Shown: piece by piece, positions 18,604-27,302 of the stretch | Layout of the letters: each line of letters starts with the position of its first letter | Position numbering within the stretch: the first letter of the stretch is position 1 | The notes under the pieces: generated by a model | Told to the model about the DNA's origin: nothing | What the model saw: the letters and a program-made list of their open reading frames with translations, nothing else | Databases searched by the model: none | Assembly: GCA_020161365.1 (NCBI GenBank) | Contig: JAIUNU010000013.1 | Coordinates: 62,001-126,000, forward strand | Reading direction: 5' to 3' | DNA length: 64,000 nt | From: Pseudomonadota bacterium | GTDB taxonomy: Bacteria; Pseudomonadota; Alphaproteobacteria; Caulobacterales; Caulobacteraceae | Position numbers and translations under genes: made by a program

Positions 18604-18620
18604 GGCTTTTTCCGCACACC

Positions 18621-19391
18621 CTGAAAGCCGTCGCGATCCCGGTGGTCGCGGCGGCTTTTTCGTGCCTGGTCGCCAGCGTCGCGAAGGCCGGCGCCTGGCC
18701 GGTCGCGCCCGGCAAGACCCAGGTCATCGGCAAGTACGAGCCTCAGAGCGCCGACCAGGGCTTCGATCCGGACGGGGTGCTTGTCGACATTGACGGGCGA
18801 CGCGACGAGTCGTTTTCGCTGCTCGTCGAGCATGGCCTGAGCCGAAGCCTGACCTTGCAGGCCAAGGCTGGCGTGACGCGCGGCCATGACCGCTGGGTGA
18901 GCTATTCTGGGCGCGGACCCGTGGAACTGGGCCTTCGTTGGACGGCGCGGCGCGATGATCGCTCGGCGCTCTCGCTCTATCTGGGTGCGGCCGAGGGCGG
19001 TGTGGGACGCAATGCGGGCTATGCCGCGCCCGGACAGGGCAGCGTCGATCTGGAAGCGCGGGTGCTCTACGGCCGCGCCTCTAGCTGGCGAGGGCGACCG
19101 GTCTATCTGGACGTCCAGGTCGCGCGTCTCCGCCGGGGAGGGTTGGCTGATGAAACGCGCTTCGATACGACCCTCGGCATTAGGCCGACGCGGAAGGTGC
19201 TTGTGCTGGCCCAGACCTATGCCGGGCGGGCTCACCGGCCAGGCGTCGATACGGGCTGGCTGAAGAGTGAAATCTCCGTGGTCCGCGCCTTCGGAGATTG
19301 GAGCGCGCAGCTCGGTTGGCGCGATACGATCGCCGGACGCGAGACCGCCCGGGATAGAGGCGTTGTGCTGGCGATATGGCGTAACCTTTAG
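18621..19391 (+). CDS. Predicted secreted/outer-membrane-like protein, start uncertain
   Basis: The frame is open well upstream into the aldolase gene, but the protein-like part begins KAVAIPVVAAAFSCLVASVAKAGA, a good signal peptide, followed by WPVAPGKTQVIGKYEPQ. The remainder alternates polar and aromatic beta-like strands (LTLQAKAGVTRGHDRWVSY, SALSLYLGAAEG) and ends in an aromatic/hydrophobic stretch (RGVVLAIWRNL), suggesting a small outer-membrane beta-barrel. No ATG exists near the signal peptide: CTG at 18621 or GTG at 18642 are the options; 18621 is given because it keeps the positively charged residue. No family was recognised. Confidence 0.6.
   Translation: MKAVAIPVVAAAFSCLVASVAKAGAWPVAPGKTQVIGKYEPQSADQGFDPDGVLVDIDGRRDESFSLLVEHGLSRSLTLQAKAGVTRGHDRWVSYSGRGPVELGLRWTARRDDRSALSLYLGAAEGGVGRNAGYAAPGQGSVDLEARVLYGRASSWRGRPVYLDVQVARLRRGGLADETRFDTTLGIRPTRKVLVLAQTYAGRAHRPGVDTGWLKSEISVVRAFGDWSAQLGWRDTIAGRETARDRGVVLAIWRNL
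18624..18660 (+). terminator. Rho-independent terminator of the class II aldolase gene
   Basis: AAAGCCGTCGCGATCC (18624-18639), loop CGGT, then GGTCGCGGCGGCTTT (18644-18658) with one G-T wobble and one bulged T, followed by a run of Ts. The A-tract/T-tract flanks make it one of the most canonical intrinsic terminators in the host part. It also overlaps the apparent signal-peptide codons of the next ORF. Confidence 0.7.
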
Positions 19392-19393
19392 CG

Positions 19394-19411
19394 TGTTTCA
19401 GCTCTGAAACA
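19394..19411. promoter_or_regulatory. Perfect 18-bp palindrome upstream of RND efflux operon
   Basis: TGTTTCAG-CT-CTGAAACA, perfect 8-bp arms around a 2-bp centre, placed between the stop of the secreted-protein gene and the start of the efflux adaptor gene 100 bases downstream. The size and symmetry fit a dimeric repressor operator (TetR or MarR type). A second short palindrome, GCCGAGC-TT-GCTCGGC, lies at 19480-19495. No regulator gene is adjacent, so the cognate protein is unknown. Confidence 0.5.
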
Positions 19412-19510
19412 GATGGTCATCCTGGTGTCACTGGACGCCGGTTTAGGCTGCGGTCATATCTCGCCGCGTTTGTCATCCTGCCGAGCTTGCTCGGCGCCCG
19501 GAGCGTTTCC

Positions 19511-20626
19511 TTGATCCGTAGGCACTTCTTCCTCGTCGTGGCTTTGGCCGCCGTCGTTCTCATGGTCGGCGTGGGCGGCTTCAAGCTGGCTTTCGCCAAC
19601 AAGGAAACCAAGGGCGGCGGCGGTGGGCGCGCGACCAGCGTCTCGCAGGCGGTGGTCGGCGAGCGGTCGTTCACCGACCGCATCGAGGTTCTAGGCGCCG
19701 CCAAGGGGCGCCAATCGGTGACGATCACCTCCAACACGGCCGAACTGATCACCGCAGTGCGCTTCACGGACGGCCAGGCCGTCTCGCGCGGTCAGGTGTT
19801 GGTCGAGTTGAAGGCCGAAGCCGAAGACGCCGGCATCGCCGAAGCGCGGGCGCGTCTGGCGCAGGCCGAGCGCGACTACAAACGCTGGAAGACCCTGGCG
19901 GACAAGGGCATCGCGCCGCGCGCCACCGCCGAGCAGTATCTGGCCGCGTATGAGACCTCCAAGGCGGCGGTCGAATCCGCCCAGGCCAACAAGCTCGACC
20001 GCGTCATTCGCGCGCCCTTCGCGGGGCGTGTCGGCATTTCGGACGTGGCGCCGGGCATGTTGATCAGCCCCGGCACGGCGATCGTGACCCTGGACGACAC
20101 CTCGGTCATCCGCGTCGATTTCTCGGTGCCGGACCGCTATCTCGAAACCCTGCGGATCGGCCTGCCGATCAGCGCCAAGCCGGACGCGCTGCCGGGTGAA
20201 ACGTTCCAGGGGCGGATCGCTCAGCTGGACACCCGCATCGACACCACCACCCGCGCCATCAAGGCGCGCGCCGAGTTCCCGAACGTGAACGGCCGGCTGA
20301 AGCCCGGCATGCTGGTCAAGGTGGCGATCGACCAGGGCGTGCGCACCGGCGTCGCCGTGCCGGAGGCCGCCGTGCAGTTCGAGGGCGAGCAAGCCTCGGT
20401 CTATGTCGTCGCCAAGGGTCCCAAGGGCATGATTGCGCGCCGCACCGATGTCGACACCGGCATCACCGAGGGCGGGTTCGTCGAGATCCGCTCGGGCCTG
20501 AAGAAGGGCGACAAGATCGTCGCCGACGGTCTGAACCGCATCCAGGACGGCGCCGCCATCGGCGGGGGCAAGCCCGGTGGACAAAAGCCGGACGGCAAGG
20601 GCGGCGCTGACCGCAAGGCCGGCTGA
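19511..20626 (+). CDS. RND efflux periplasmic adaptor (membrane fusion protein)
   Basis: About 371 residues if the TTG at 19511 is used (an in-frame TTG at 19487 is the alternative; there is no early ATG). The N-terminus IRRHFFLVVALAAVVLMVGVGGF is a membrane anchor, then a glycine-rich linker, lipoyl/barrel-sandwich halves (ITAVRFTDGQAVSRGQVLVELKAEAEDA and IRAPFAGRVGISDVAPGMLISPG) flanking an alpha-hairpin, and the beta-barrel domain. This is the AcrA/MexE architecture. It bridges the RND pump to an outer membrane channel. Its stop overlaps the pump ATG at 20626. Confidence 0.9.
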   Translation: MIRRHFFLVVALAAVVLMVGVGGFKLAFANKETKGGGGGRATSVSQAVVGERSFTDRIEVLGAAKGRQSVTITSNTAELITAVRFTDGQAVSRGQVLVELKAEAEDAGIAEARARLAQAERDYKRWKTLADKGIAPRATAEQYLAAYETSKAAVESAQANKLDRVIRAPFAGRVGISDVAPGMLISPGTAIVTLDDTSVIRVDFSVPDRYLETLRIGLPISAKPDALPGETFQGRIAQLDTRIDTTTRAIKARAEFPNVNGRLKPGMLVKVAIDQGVRTGVAVPEAAVQFEGEQASVYVVAKGPKGMIARRTDVDTGITEGGFVEIRSGLKKGDKIVADGLNRIQDGAAIGGGKPGGQKPDGKGGADRKAG

Positions 20627-23600
20627 TGCTGTCCGATCTTTCCGTTCGTCGTCCCGTATTCGCCGCCGTCGCGGCGATCATCCTCTGCGTCATCGGCCTG
20701 GCGGCGTTCACGTCGCTGCCGATCCGTGAGCTGCCCAGCGTCGATCCGCCCGTGGTGTCGGTTTCGACCAGCTATCGCGGCGCTTCGGCCGAGGTCATCG
20801 AAGAGCGCATCACCCAGGTGATCGAGCGCCAGGTCGCGGGCATCCAGGGGATCGACCGGGTCAACAGCTCATCGCGTGACGGTCGCTCCAACATCAGCAT
20901 CACGTTCAACCTGGATCGTGACCTCGACGCCGCCGCCAACGACGTGCGCGACGCCGTCAGCCGCGTGACCAGCAACCTGCCGGATCAAGCCGATCCGCCG
21001 CAGATCGCCAAGGCCAACGCCGACGCCGCGCCGATCATCATCCTGAACCTGACCTCGACCACGCTGAACCCGCTACAGCTGGCCGACTACGCCGACCGCT
21101 ATCTGGTCGAGCGGATGTCGACCATCGACGGCGTGGCCCAGGCCAACCTGTTCGGCGCCAAGATCTATGCGATGCGCATCTGGCTCGACGCCAACGAGAT
21201 GGCCGCGCGCGGCGTCACGGTGGACGATGTCGAGAGCGCGCTCAACGCCCAGAACCTGGAGCTGCCCGCCGGTTCGCTGGAAAGCGCCTCCAAGGACTTC
21301 ACCATCCGCGTGGCGCGCAGCTACGCCAAGCCGGAAGACTTCGCGCGCCTGCCGCTGCGCGCCGCCAACGGCTCGGGCTACGTCCTGCGCCTGGGCGATG
21401 TGGCGCGGATCGAGGAAGGACCGGACGAGCGCCGCCGCCTGTTCCGCGGCAATGGCGTCGACCAGGTCGGCATCGGCCTGACCCGACAGTCGCAAGCCAA
21501 CGACGTGGCTATCTCCAAGGCGGTCCGCGCCGAGGTCGAGGCGATCAACCAGACCCTGCCGCCGGGCACCAAGATGGTGGTCGCTGTCGACAACTCGGTG
21601 TTCACCGCCGAGGCGATCCATGAGGTGTGGATCACCATGGGCCTGTCGATCGGGCTGGTGGTGCTGGTCAACCTGCTGTTCCTGGGCAGCTGGCGTTCGG
21701 CGCTGATCCCGTCGGTCGTCGCGCCGATCTGCATCCTGTCGACCTTCATCATTCTGGCGCCGCTCGGCTTCTCGCTGAACCTGCTGACCCTGCTGGCCCT
21801 GGTGCTGGCGGTGGGTCTGGTGGTCGACGACGCCATCGTGGTGGTCGAGAACATCCAGCGCCGCGTGGACGAGGGCGAGCCGCCTCTGGTGGCCGCCGAA
21901 CGGGGGACGCGTCAGGTGTTCTTCGCCGTCGTCGCCACCACCATCGTGCTGGTGTCGGTGTTCGCGCCGCTGATGTTCCTGCCCGGCTACATCGGTCGCC
22001 TGTTCGTCGAACTGGCCGTAGCCATCGCCGCCGCCGTGGCGTTCTCGGCGCTGCTGGCGTTGTCGCTGTCGCCGATGATGGCTTCCAAGCTGTTGCGGCC
22101 CGCGCATGGCGAGGGCTGGCTGGCGCGCCGCGTCAACAAGGCCATGGGCGCGCTGAGCGCGTCGTACCGGGCGTCGCTGGAACAGATCCTGGGCGGATGG
22201 TCCGCGGCGATCTCTGGCGTGCTCGTGGTGCTGCTCGCCGGTTTCGCGGCCTTGCTGTTCGTCAGCCTGCCCAAGGAACTGGTGCCGGCCGAAGACCGGG
22301 GACGGGTCGACGTCTCGATCTCGGCCGCCGAGGGCGCGGGCTATGACTACACGTCGGCGATCGGCCTCAAGATCGAGAAGGTGATCGACAAGTACCGCCA
22401 AGACGGCGTGTCCGAGCGCACCATCATGACCATCCCGCGCTTCGGCGGGAACTCATTCAACAGCGCCAACGGCGTTGTGGCCCTAAAGCCCTGGGGTGAG
22501 CGGGACAAGACCGCCGACGAGGTCGCGGCGGAGCTCAACAAGGAGCTGGCCAAGTTCACCAGCGTCCGCGCCGTGGCCAGCGTTCGCGGTCCCTTCCAAC
22601 GGGGCGGTGGTGGCGGCGGCGGTGGCGGCACCAACGTCGACCTGATCGCCGTCGGCAACGACTATGTGCAATTGGCCGGATGGCTGAAGCCGATCCTGGC
22701 CGCCGCGCAGGACAACCCCGGCTTCGCCCGTCCGCGCCTCGACTACGAGCCCACTGCGCCGCGCCTTTTGGTGCAGATCGACCTCGACAAGGCCGCCACG
22801 CTCGGCGTTTCGGCCCAATCGGTCGGCCGCGCGCTGGAGACCATGTTCGGTTCGCGTCGCGCGACGACCTACATCAAGAACGGCCAGGAATACGATGTCA
22901 TCCTGCAGACCAACCTGGATCAGCGCCGCAGCATCGAGGACCTCAATCGACTGAACGTCCGCACCAGCGCGGGCGGGATCGTACCGCTCTCGACGGTGGT
23001 GACCACCCAGTTGCGCGGCGACACGCCAGACCGTCCGCGCGTGGATCGCCTGCGCTCTGTGACCCTGACCACGCAGCTCAATCCCGGGTATACGGTTGAG
23101 GATGCGGTGGCGTTCTTCAAGGATCAGGCGGCGCAGCGCCCCGTGCCCGGCGTCAGCATCAAGTGGGGCGGCCAGGCCAAGGACTATCTAGAAGGCTCAG
23201 GCGGCATCGCCGTCGCCTTCGGCCTGGCCCTGTTGCTGGTGTTCCTGGTGTTGGCCGCGCAGTTCGAGAGCTGGATCCACCCGGCGGTTATCATGCTGAC
23301 CGTGCCGCTGGCGGCGTTGGGCGGGCTGTTCGGTCTCCTGGTCATGGGGTCGACCATCAACACCTACAGCCAGATCGGCCTGATCATTCTGATCGGCATT
23401 GCGACCAAGAATGGCATCCTGATCGTCGAGTTCGCCAACCAACTGCGTGACGAGGGCCTGACCGTTCGCGAGGCGGTGATCGAGGCGGCGGCCCTGCGCC
23501 TGCGTCCGATCATCATGACCTCGGTCTCGGCCGCGATGGGGGCCCTGCCGCTGATGCTGTGGGCGGGGGCGGGGGCGGGAAGCCGCCAGACGATCGGGGC

Positions 23601-23769
23601 GGTGATCTTCACCGGCGCGATTTTCGCCACCCTGCTGACGCTGTTCATCGTTCCGGTGTTCTACGACCTTCTGGCGCGCTTCACGAAGTCGCCGGAGTGG
23701 ACGGCGCGCCAGATCGAAGCGTATGAAGCCCAGGAAAAGTCGGGTGAGGGGCAAACCTCACCCGCATAA
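20626..23769 (+). CDS. RND multidrug efflux pump, AcrB/MexF-type permease
   Basis: 1047 residues, normal family length. SIRRPVFA-like N-terminus (LSVRRPVFAAVAAIILCVIG), twelve membrane spans and two large periplasmic loops are present. The proton-relay aspartates appear in GLVVDDAIVVVENIQRR in TM4, with IGIATKNGILIVEFANQLRDEG in TM10-11. Uses proton-motive force to expel hydrophobic compounds. Unusual detail: a run of nine glycines (about 22604-22633) in the second periplasmic loop. The final codons form part of a hairpin that includes the ribosome binding site of the next gene. Confidence 0.94.
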   Translation: MLSDLSVRRPVFAAVAAIILCVIGLAAFTSLPIRELPSVDPPVVSVSTSYRGASAEVIEERITQVIERQVAGIQGIDRVNSSSRDGRSNISITFNLDRDLDAAANDVRDAVSRVTSNLPDQADPPQIAKANADAAPIIILNLTSTTLNPLQLADYADRYLVERMSTIDGVAQANLFGAKIYAMRIWLDANEMAARGVTVDDVESALNAQNLELPAGSLESASKDFTIRVARSYAKPEDFARLPLRAANGSGYVLRLGDVARIEEGPDERRRLFRGNGVDQVGIGLTRQSQANDVAISKAVRAEVEAINQTLPPGTKMVVAVDNSVFTAEAIHEVWITMGLSIGLVVLVNLLFLGSWRSALIPSVVAPICILSTFIILAPLGFSLNLLTLLALVLAVGLVVDDAIVVVENIQRRVDEGEPPLVAAERGTRQVFFAVVATTIVLVSVFAPLMFLPGYIGRLFVELAVAIAAAVAFSALLALSLSPMMASKLLRPAHGEGWLARRVNKAMGALSASYRASLEQILGGWSAAISGVLVVLLAGFAALLFVSLPKELVPAEDRGRVDVSISAAEGAGYDYTSAIGLKIEKVIDKYRQDGVSERTIMTIPRFGGNSFNSANGVVALKPWGERDKTADEVAAELNKELAKFTSVRAVASVRGPFQRGGGGGGGGGTNVDLIAVGNDYVQLAGWLKPILAAAQDNPGFARPRLDYEPTAPRLLVQIDLDKAATLGVSAQSVGRALETMFGSRRATTYIKNGQEYDVILQTNLDQRRSIEDLNRLNVRTSAGGIVPLSTVVTTQLRGDTPDRPRVDRLRSVTLTTQLNPGYTVEDAVAFFKDQAAQRPVPGVSIKWGGQAKDYLEGSGGIAVAFGLALLLVFLVLAAQFESWIHPAVIMLTVPLAALGGLFGLLVMGSTINTYSQIGLIILIGIATKNGILIVEFANQLRDEGLTVREAVIEAAALRLRPIIMTSVSAAMGALPLMLWAGAGAGSRQTIGAVIFTGAIFATLLTLFIVPVFYDLLARFTKSPEWTARQIEAYEAQEKSGEGQTSPA

Positions 23770-23780
23770 ACCGGGTGAGG
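23756..23780 (+). promoter_or_regulatory. Hairpin enclosing the ribosome binding site of the transketolase-like gene
   Basis: CCTCACCCG (23756-23764), loop CATAAAC, CGGGTGAGG (23772-23780). The right arm contains the GTGAGG Shine-Dalgarno of the ATG at 23785 and the loop contains the stop codon of the pump gene. A further copy of CGGGTGAGG at 23741-23749 could pair with the same left arm, allowing two mutually exclusive folds. Could couple translation of the two genes; regulation is inference. Confidence 0.4.
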
Positions 23781-23784
23781 AAGC

Positions 23785-26139
23785 ATGGCTGACGGCGCTC
23801 TGACGGCCAAGCGGCAGGAAATCGCGCTGCTTCGGCGTCTCGAGGAACGGATTCTCTGGTTGGCGGCGTGGACGATCCACAACGCCAACCACCTCCGGGA
23901 AAGCCGGGACGGCTTGAAGGTTGGTGGTCACCAGGCGTCCAGCGCCTCGCTGACCACGATCATGACGGCGCTCTACATGAAGGCCTTGCGTCCGCAGGAC
24001 CGGGTCGCCGTCAAGCCGCACGCCAGTCCTGTTTTCCATGCCATCCAGCACCTGTTCGGGCGGCAGAGCCTGGACAATCTGAAGCGCTTCCGGGCCCTTG
24101 GCGGCGCGCAGTCTTACCCGTCGCGCACCAAGGACGTCGACGAGGTCGACTTCTCGACGGGCTCGGTGGGCCTTGGTGTGGCCATGACGGCCTTTGCCTC
24201 CCTGACCCAGGACTATCTGGCCGCGCGCGGGGCCGTGAAGCCCGAGAAGATGGGGCGAATGATCTCGCTGCTGGGCGACGCCGAGCTGGACGAGGGCAAC
24301 ATCTACGAGGCCCTGATCGAGGCCTGCAAGCACGACATCCGCAACACCTGGTGGATCGTCGACTACAACCGCCAGAGCCTGGATGCGACCACCCAGGACC
24401 GGATGTTCACGCGCTACGGCGAGATCTTCGAAGCGGCTGGATGGGCCGTCGAGACGCTGAAGTGGTCCAAGCGCCAGCGCGAGGCCTTCGCCAAGCCGGG
24501 TGGGGACCGGCTGCAGGGCTGGATCGAGACGGCGCCCAACGATCTCTTCTCGGCCCTGACCTATCAGGGCGGCGCGGCATGGCGCGAGCGGCTCAGCGCT
24601 GACCTCGCCGACAGTCCCGACGCCTTGGCATTGATCGCGACCTATAAGGACGTCGATCTGGCCGAGCTGATGACCGAACTGGGCGGGCACTGCCTGGAAA
24701 CCCTGCTGGAGGCCTTCGAGAAGGCCGGTCAGGACGACCGTCCTCGCTTCTTCATCGCCTATACCGTCAAGGGTCTGCGGTTGCCCTTCCAGGGGCACAA
24801 GGACAATCACGCCGGCCTGATGACCCCGGCCCAGATCGCCGAGTTGCGCGAGCGCCTCGGCGTGGTCGAGGGCGAGGAATGGGATCCGCTCTCGGGTCTG
24901 TCGGCGGCGGAACGCACGGCGATCAAGGGCCTGGTCGCACGAGCGCCGTTCGCCGCCGAGGTCGGGCGCGAACACCGTGCCCCGTCCATCCCGACGCCGA
25001 CTGCGGACGAACTGCTAGCCGCGGTGGCCGGCGGCGGCGAGCAGTCGACCCAAGCCGCGTTCGGCAAGGTGATGTTCGAGATCGCGGCCCGAAAGGACGA
25101 GTTCGCCGGTCGGGTCGTCACCACGTCGCCGGACGTGACGGTCTCGACCAACCTCGGCGGCTTCGTGAACCGGCGGGGCGTGTTTCAGCGTCGCGCCCAC
25201 GACGACGTCTTCAAGCGGCGAAGGATCCCGTCGGCTCAGGTGTGGTCCAAGGCCGAGACCGGCCAACACATTGAGCTGGGCATTGCCGAAAACAACCTGT
25301 TTATCGCCCTGGCCGCGCTGGGCTTGACCGCGCCGCTGTTCGGCGAGCGACTATTCCCGGTGGGCACGCTCTACGATCCTTTCATCGCCCGCGGTCTCGA
25401 TGCGCTGAACTATGCCTGTTATCAGGACGCCCGGTTCCTGCTGGTGGCGACGCCGTCCGGTCTGACGCTTGCGCCGGAGGGCGGCGCGCACCAGTCGATC
25501 AACGCGCCTGTGATCGGCATGGCCCAGCCCGGGCTCGACACCTTCGAGCCCGCCTTCGCCGACGAGACCGCAGTGCTGATGGCGCACGCGTTCGATCGCA
25601 TCCAGGCGGAGGACGGAGCCTCGACCTATCTGCGGCTGTCGACGCGCGTCCTGGCTCAGCCCGTTCGGTCGGACGAGGCTTGGCGACAGGGCGTGATCGA
25701 TGGGGGCTATTGGCTCAAGCCCCCGGCGCCAGGCGCGCGACTGGCGATCGTCTTCAGCGGCGCCCTGGCGCCCGAGGCGCTCGCCGCGTTCGACGCGCTG
25801 ACCGAGGATATGCCCGACGCTGGCCTTCTGGCGGTGACCTCCGCTGACAGGCTGCATCGCGACTGGACCTCGGCCGGCCGGGCGCGATGGACCGGACAGG
25901 AAGCCCGTGCATCGGTGATTGAGCAACTGCTGGCGCCGCTGGCGCGCGACGCGGGGTTGGTGACGCTGACCGACGGGGCCCCGCTGGCCTTGTCCTGGCT
26001 GGGCTCGGTGCGCGGCCAGCGCGTGCGGGCTTTGGGCCTGGAGGCGTTCGGCCAGTCGGGCGATCTTCCGGATCTCTATGCCCAGTATCGTCTGGACGCC
26101 GACGCCGTGCTGGACGCCTGCGCGGATCTTCTGGCTTAG
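23785..26139 (+). CDS. Transketolase-like thiamine diphosphate enzyme (PDH E1/AceE-like)
   Basis: 784 residues. The N-terminal half has the TPP/Mg site SLLGDAELDEGNIYEALIEACKHDIRNTWWIVDYNRQSLD, a variant of the GDG-N motif closest to homodimeric pyruvate dehydrogenase E1, and FSTGSVGLGVAMTAFASL. The middle domain reads VTTSPDVTVSTNLGGFVNRRG and HIELGIAENNLFIALAALGL. It should perform TPP-dependent decarboxylation or ketol transfer on a 2-oxo acid or sugar phosphate; which one is not readable. It follows the pump by 15 bases but a functional link is doubtful. Confidence 0.82.
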   Translation: MADGALTAKRQEIALLRRLEERILWLAAWTIHNANHLRESRDGLKVGGHQASSASLTTIMTALYMKALRPQDRVAVKPHASPVFHAIQHLFGRQSLDNLKRFRALGGAQSYPSRTKDVDEVDFSTGSVGLGVAMTAFASLTQDYLAARGAVKPEKMGRMISLLGDAELDEGNIYEALIEACKHDIRNTWWIVDYNRQSLDATTQDRMFTRYGEIFEAAGWAVETLKWSKRQREAFAKPGGDRLQGWIETAPNDLFSALTYQGGAAWRERLSADLADSPDALALIATYKDVDLAELMTELGGHCLETLLEAFEKAGQDDRPRFFIAYTVKGLRLPFQGHKDNHAGLMTPAQIAELRERLGVVEGEEWDPLSGLSAAERTAIKGLVARAPFAAEVGREHRAPSIPTPTADELLAAVAGGGEQSTQAAFGKVMFEIAARKDEFAGRVVTTSPDVTVSTNLGGFVNRRGVFQRRAHDDVFKRRRIPSAQVWSKAETGQHIELGIAENNLFIALAALGLTAPLFGERLFPVGTLYDPFIARGLDALNYACYQDARFLLVATPSGLTLAPEGGAHQSINAPVIGMAQPGLDTFEPAFADETAVLMAHAFDRIQAEDGASTYLRLSTRVLAQPVRSDEAWRQGVIDGGYWLKPPAPGARLAIVFSGALAPEALAAFDALTEDMPDAGLLAVTSADRLHRDWTSAGRARWTGQEARASVIEQLLAPLARDAGLVTLTDGAPLALSWLGSVRGQRVRALGLEAFGQSGDLPDLYAQYRLDADAVLDACADLLA

Positions 26140-26492
26140 AACCCGCTGAGGATCGTCATGCCCGTCAGTAGACCGTCGCGGAAGTGATAGGTCAGGCGCG
26201 CGCGGGTGTCGGACCAGATCTGACCTTGCTCGGTTTCGACGGCGTACTGCGCCTCGACGGTCAGGGCGTTGGGCGTTTCTTCGGTGACCTCGATCAGTTG
26301 AATGTTCGGCCGGATTGTCGCGAAGACGCGGGCGAAATGGCCCATGACCGCTGCCTTGCCGACCAGAAGCTCTCCGGTTTGCAAGGTATTGGGCCACGTG
26401 GCGTCAGGATGGATGAAGCGGTGCAAGCCCTCTGCGTCGCGCGCGTTGAACACGGCGAAGGCGTCTTCTAGCACTGTCCGTAGCGCGGTCAT
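26136..26492 (-). CDS. NTF2/SnoaL-like protein (single domain)
   Basis: 118 residues from the ATG at 26492. VFNARDAEGLHRFIHPDATWPNTLQTGELLVGKAAVMGHFA, then IWSDTRARLTYHFRDGLLTGM, match the cone-shaped SnoaL/NTF2 fold found in small hydrolases, isomerases and ligand-binding proteins. It shares NARD, WP, TRAR and R-GL positions with the next gene upstream, so it is a paralogue. Its start overlaps that gene's stop (ATGA). Convergent with the transketolase-like gene, sharing four bases. Confidence 0.72.
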   Translation of the reverse strand: MTALRTVLEDAFAVFNARDAEGLHRFIHPDATWPNTLQTGELLVGKAAVMGHFARVFATIRPNIQLIEVTEETPNALTVEAQYAVETEQGQIWSDTRARLTYHFRDGLLTGMTILSGF

Positions 26493-27220
26493 GGCGGGCA
26501 CACACCGCTGTCGTCGACGTCCTGCTCGGTGATCAGGCCCGCATAAAGGCGGTACCAGATCACGACAGGACCATCCTGCCAAATTCCGCCGTTCAGGCCC
26601 CTGGTCTCGGCGAGCATGGACGCCCTGACACGGTCATCACTCTCAAGACGGTAGTCGAGCAGGGAAAGCGTGACATCGACGGTCTCGAAGAGATGCCGAT
26701 GGTGGGTTTCAATGGCCTCAGCGCCGCTGATTTCACCACCTTCCAACATGTCATGGAAGCGCGCGTCCGGCGCGTAGCAGGCGACGGCGGCGTCGACATC
26801 GCGGGCGTTGATCGCGTCGACTAGTCGGTACAGCATCTGCTCGACGCCGGCGAAGGTCGGCTCCGTGTAGTTTTGTTCGCTCTCCATCCGAGACACCAAG
26901 CCATTCCGGAGGGTGTAGCAGTGGCGCGCCCGCGTGCTGGACCAGACCGTGCCGTCGACTGCGCTGGTTATGGTTTGGCGGGAGAGCACCTCGACCTGAT
27001 GCGCAGCCGGCGTGAACAGGCTGATGGGCTCATAGTGCGCGCGCAAGGGCGCGGTCAGGTTTGAGAAATAGGCTCTCACAGCCCCAAGGCCTTCGAGCCG
27101 GCCGTTCTCAAGCTCGTCGGGCCAGGAAACGTCGGGAACCATCATCGCGAAGCAGCGATCGAAGTCGCGGGCGTTGAAGGCTTCATAGAGCCGCGCGATC
27201 CGGTCCTCGTCGGCAGTCAT
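26489..27220 (-). CDS. Tandem two-domain NTF2/SnoaL-like protein
   Basis: 243 residues with two NTF2-like halves: RIARLYEAFNARDFDRCFAMMVPDVSWPDELENG (1-115) and LYRLVDAINARDVDAAVACYAPDARFHDMLEGG (125-235). The first half is the closer relative of the downstream 118-residue protein (shared WSSTRARHCYTLRNGL against WSDTRARLTYHFRDGL). Together the two genes encode three copies of the fold. Activity unknown; such proteins are often steroid- or polyketide-type ligand binders or stress proteins. Confidence 0.72.
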   Translation of the reverse strand: MTADEDRIARLYEAFNARDFDRCFAMMVPDVSWPDELENGRLEGLGAVRAYFSNLTAPLRAHYEPISLFTPAAHQVEVLSRQTITSAVDGTVWSSTRARHCYTLRNGLVSRMESEQNYTEPTFAGVEQMLYRLVDAINARDVDAAVACYAPDARFHDMLEGGEISGAEAIETHHRHLFETVDVTLSLLDYRLESDDRVRASMLAETRGLNGGIWQDGPVVIWYRLYAGLITEQDVDDSGVCPP

Positions 27221-27302
27221 GGGCGTCGAACCATGTTCTCCGTTTACGCCTCTTCCATGCGCCAGAACAGGTCGTCTAGGAGCGTGTAATAACGCCGCAC
27301 GC

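Noticed and set aside
21073..22401. 442-codon ORF antisense to the RND pump
   Set aside because: The pump is full length with all expected motifs; the antisense frame is a composition artefact.
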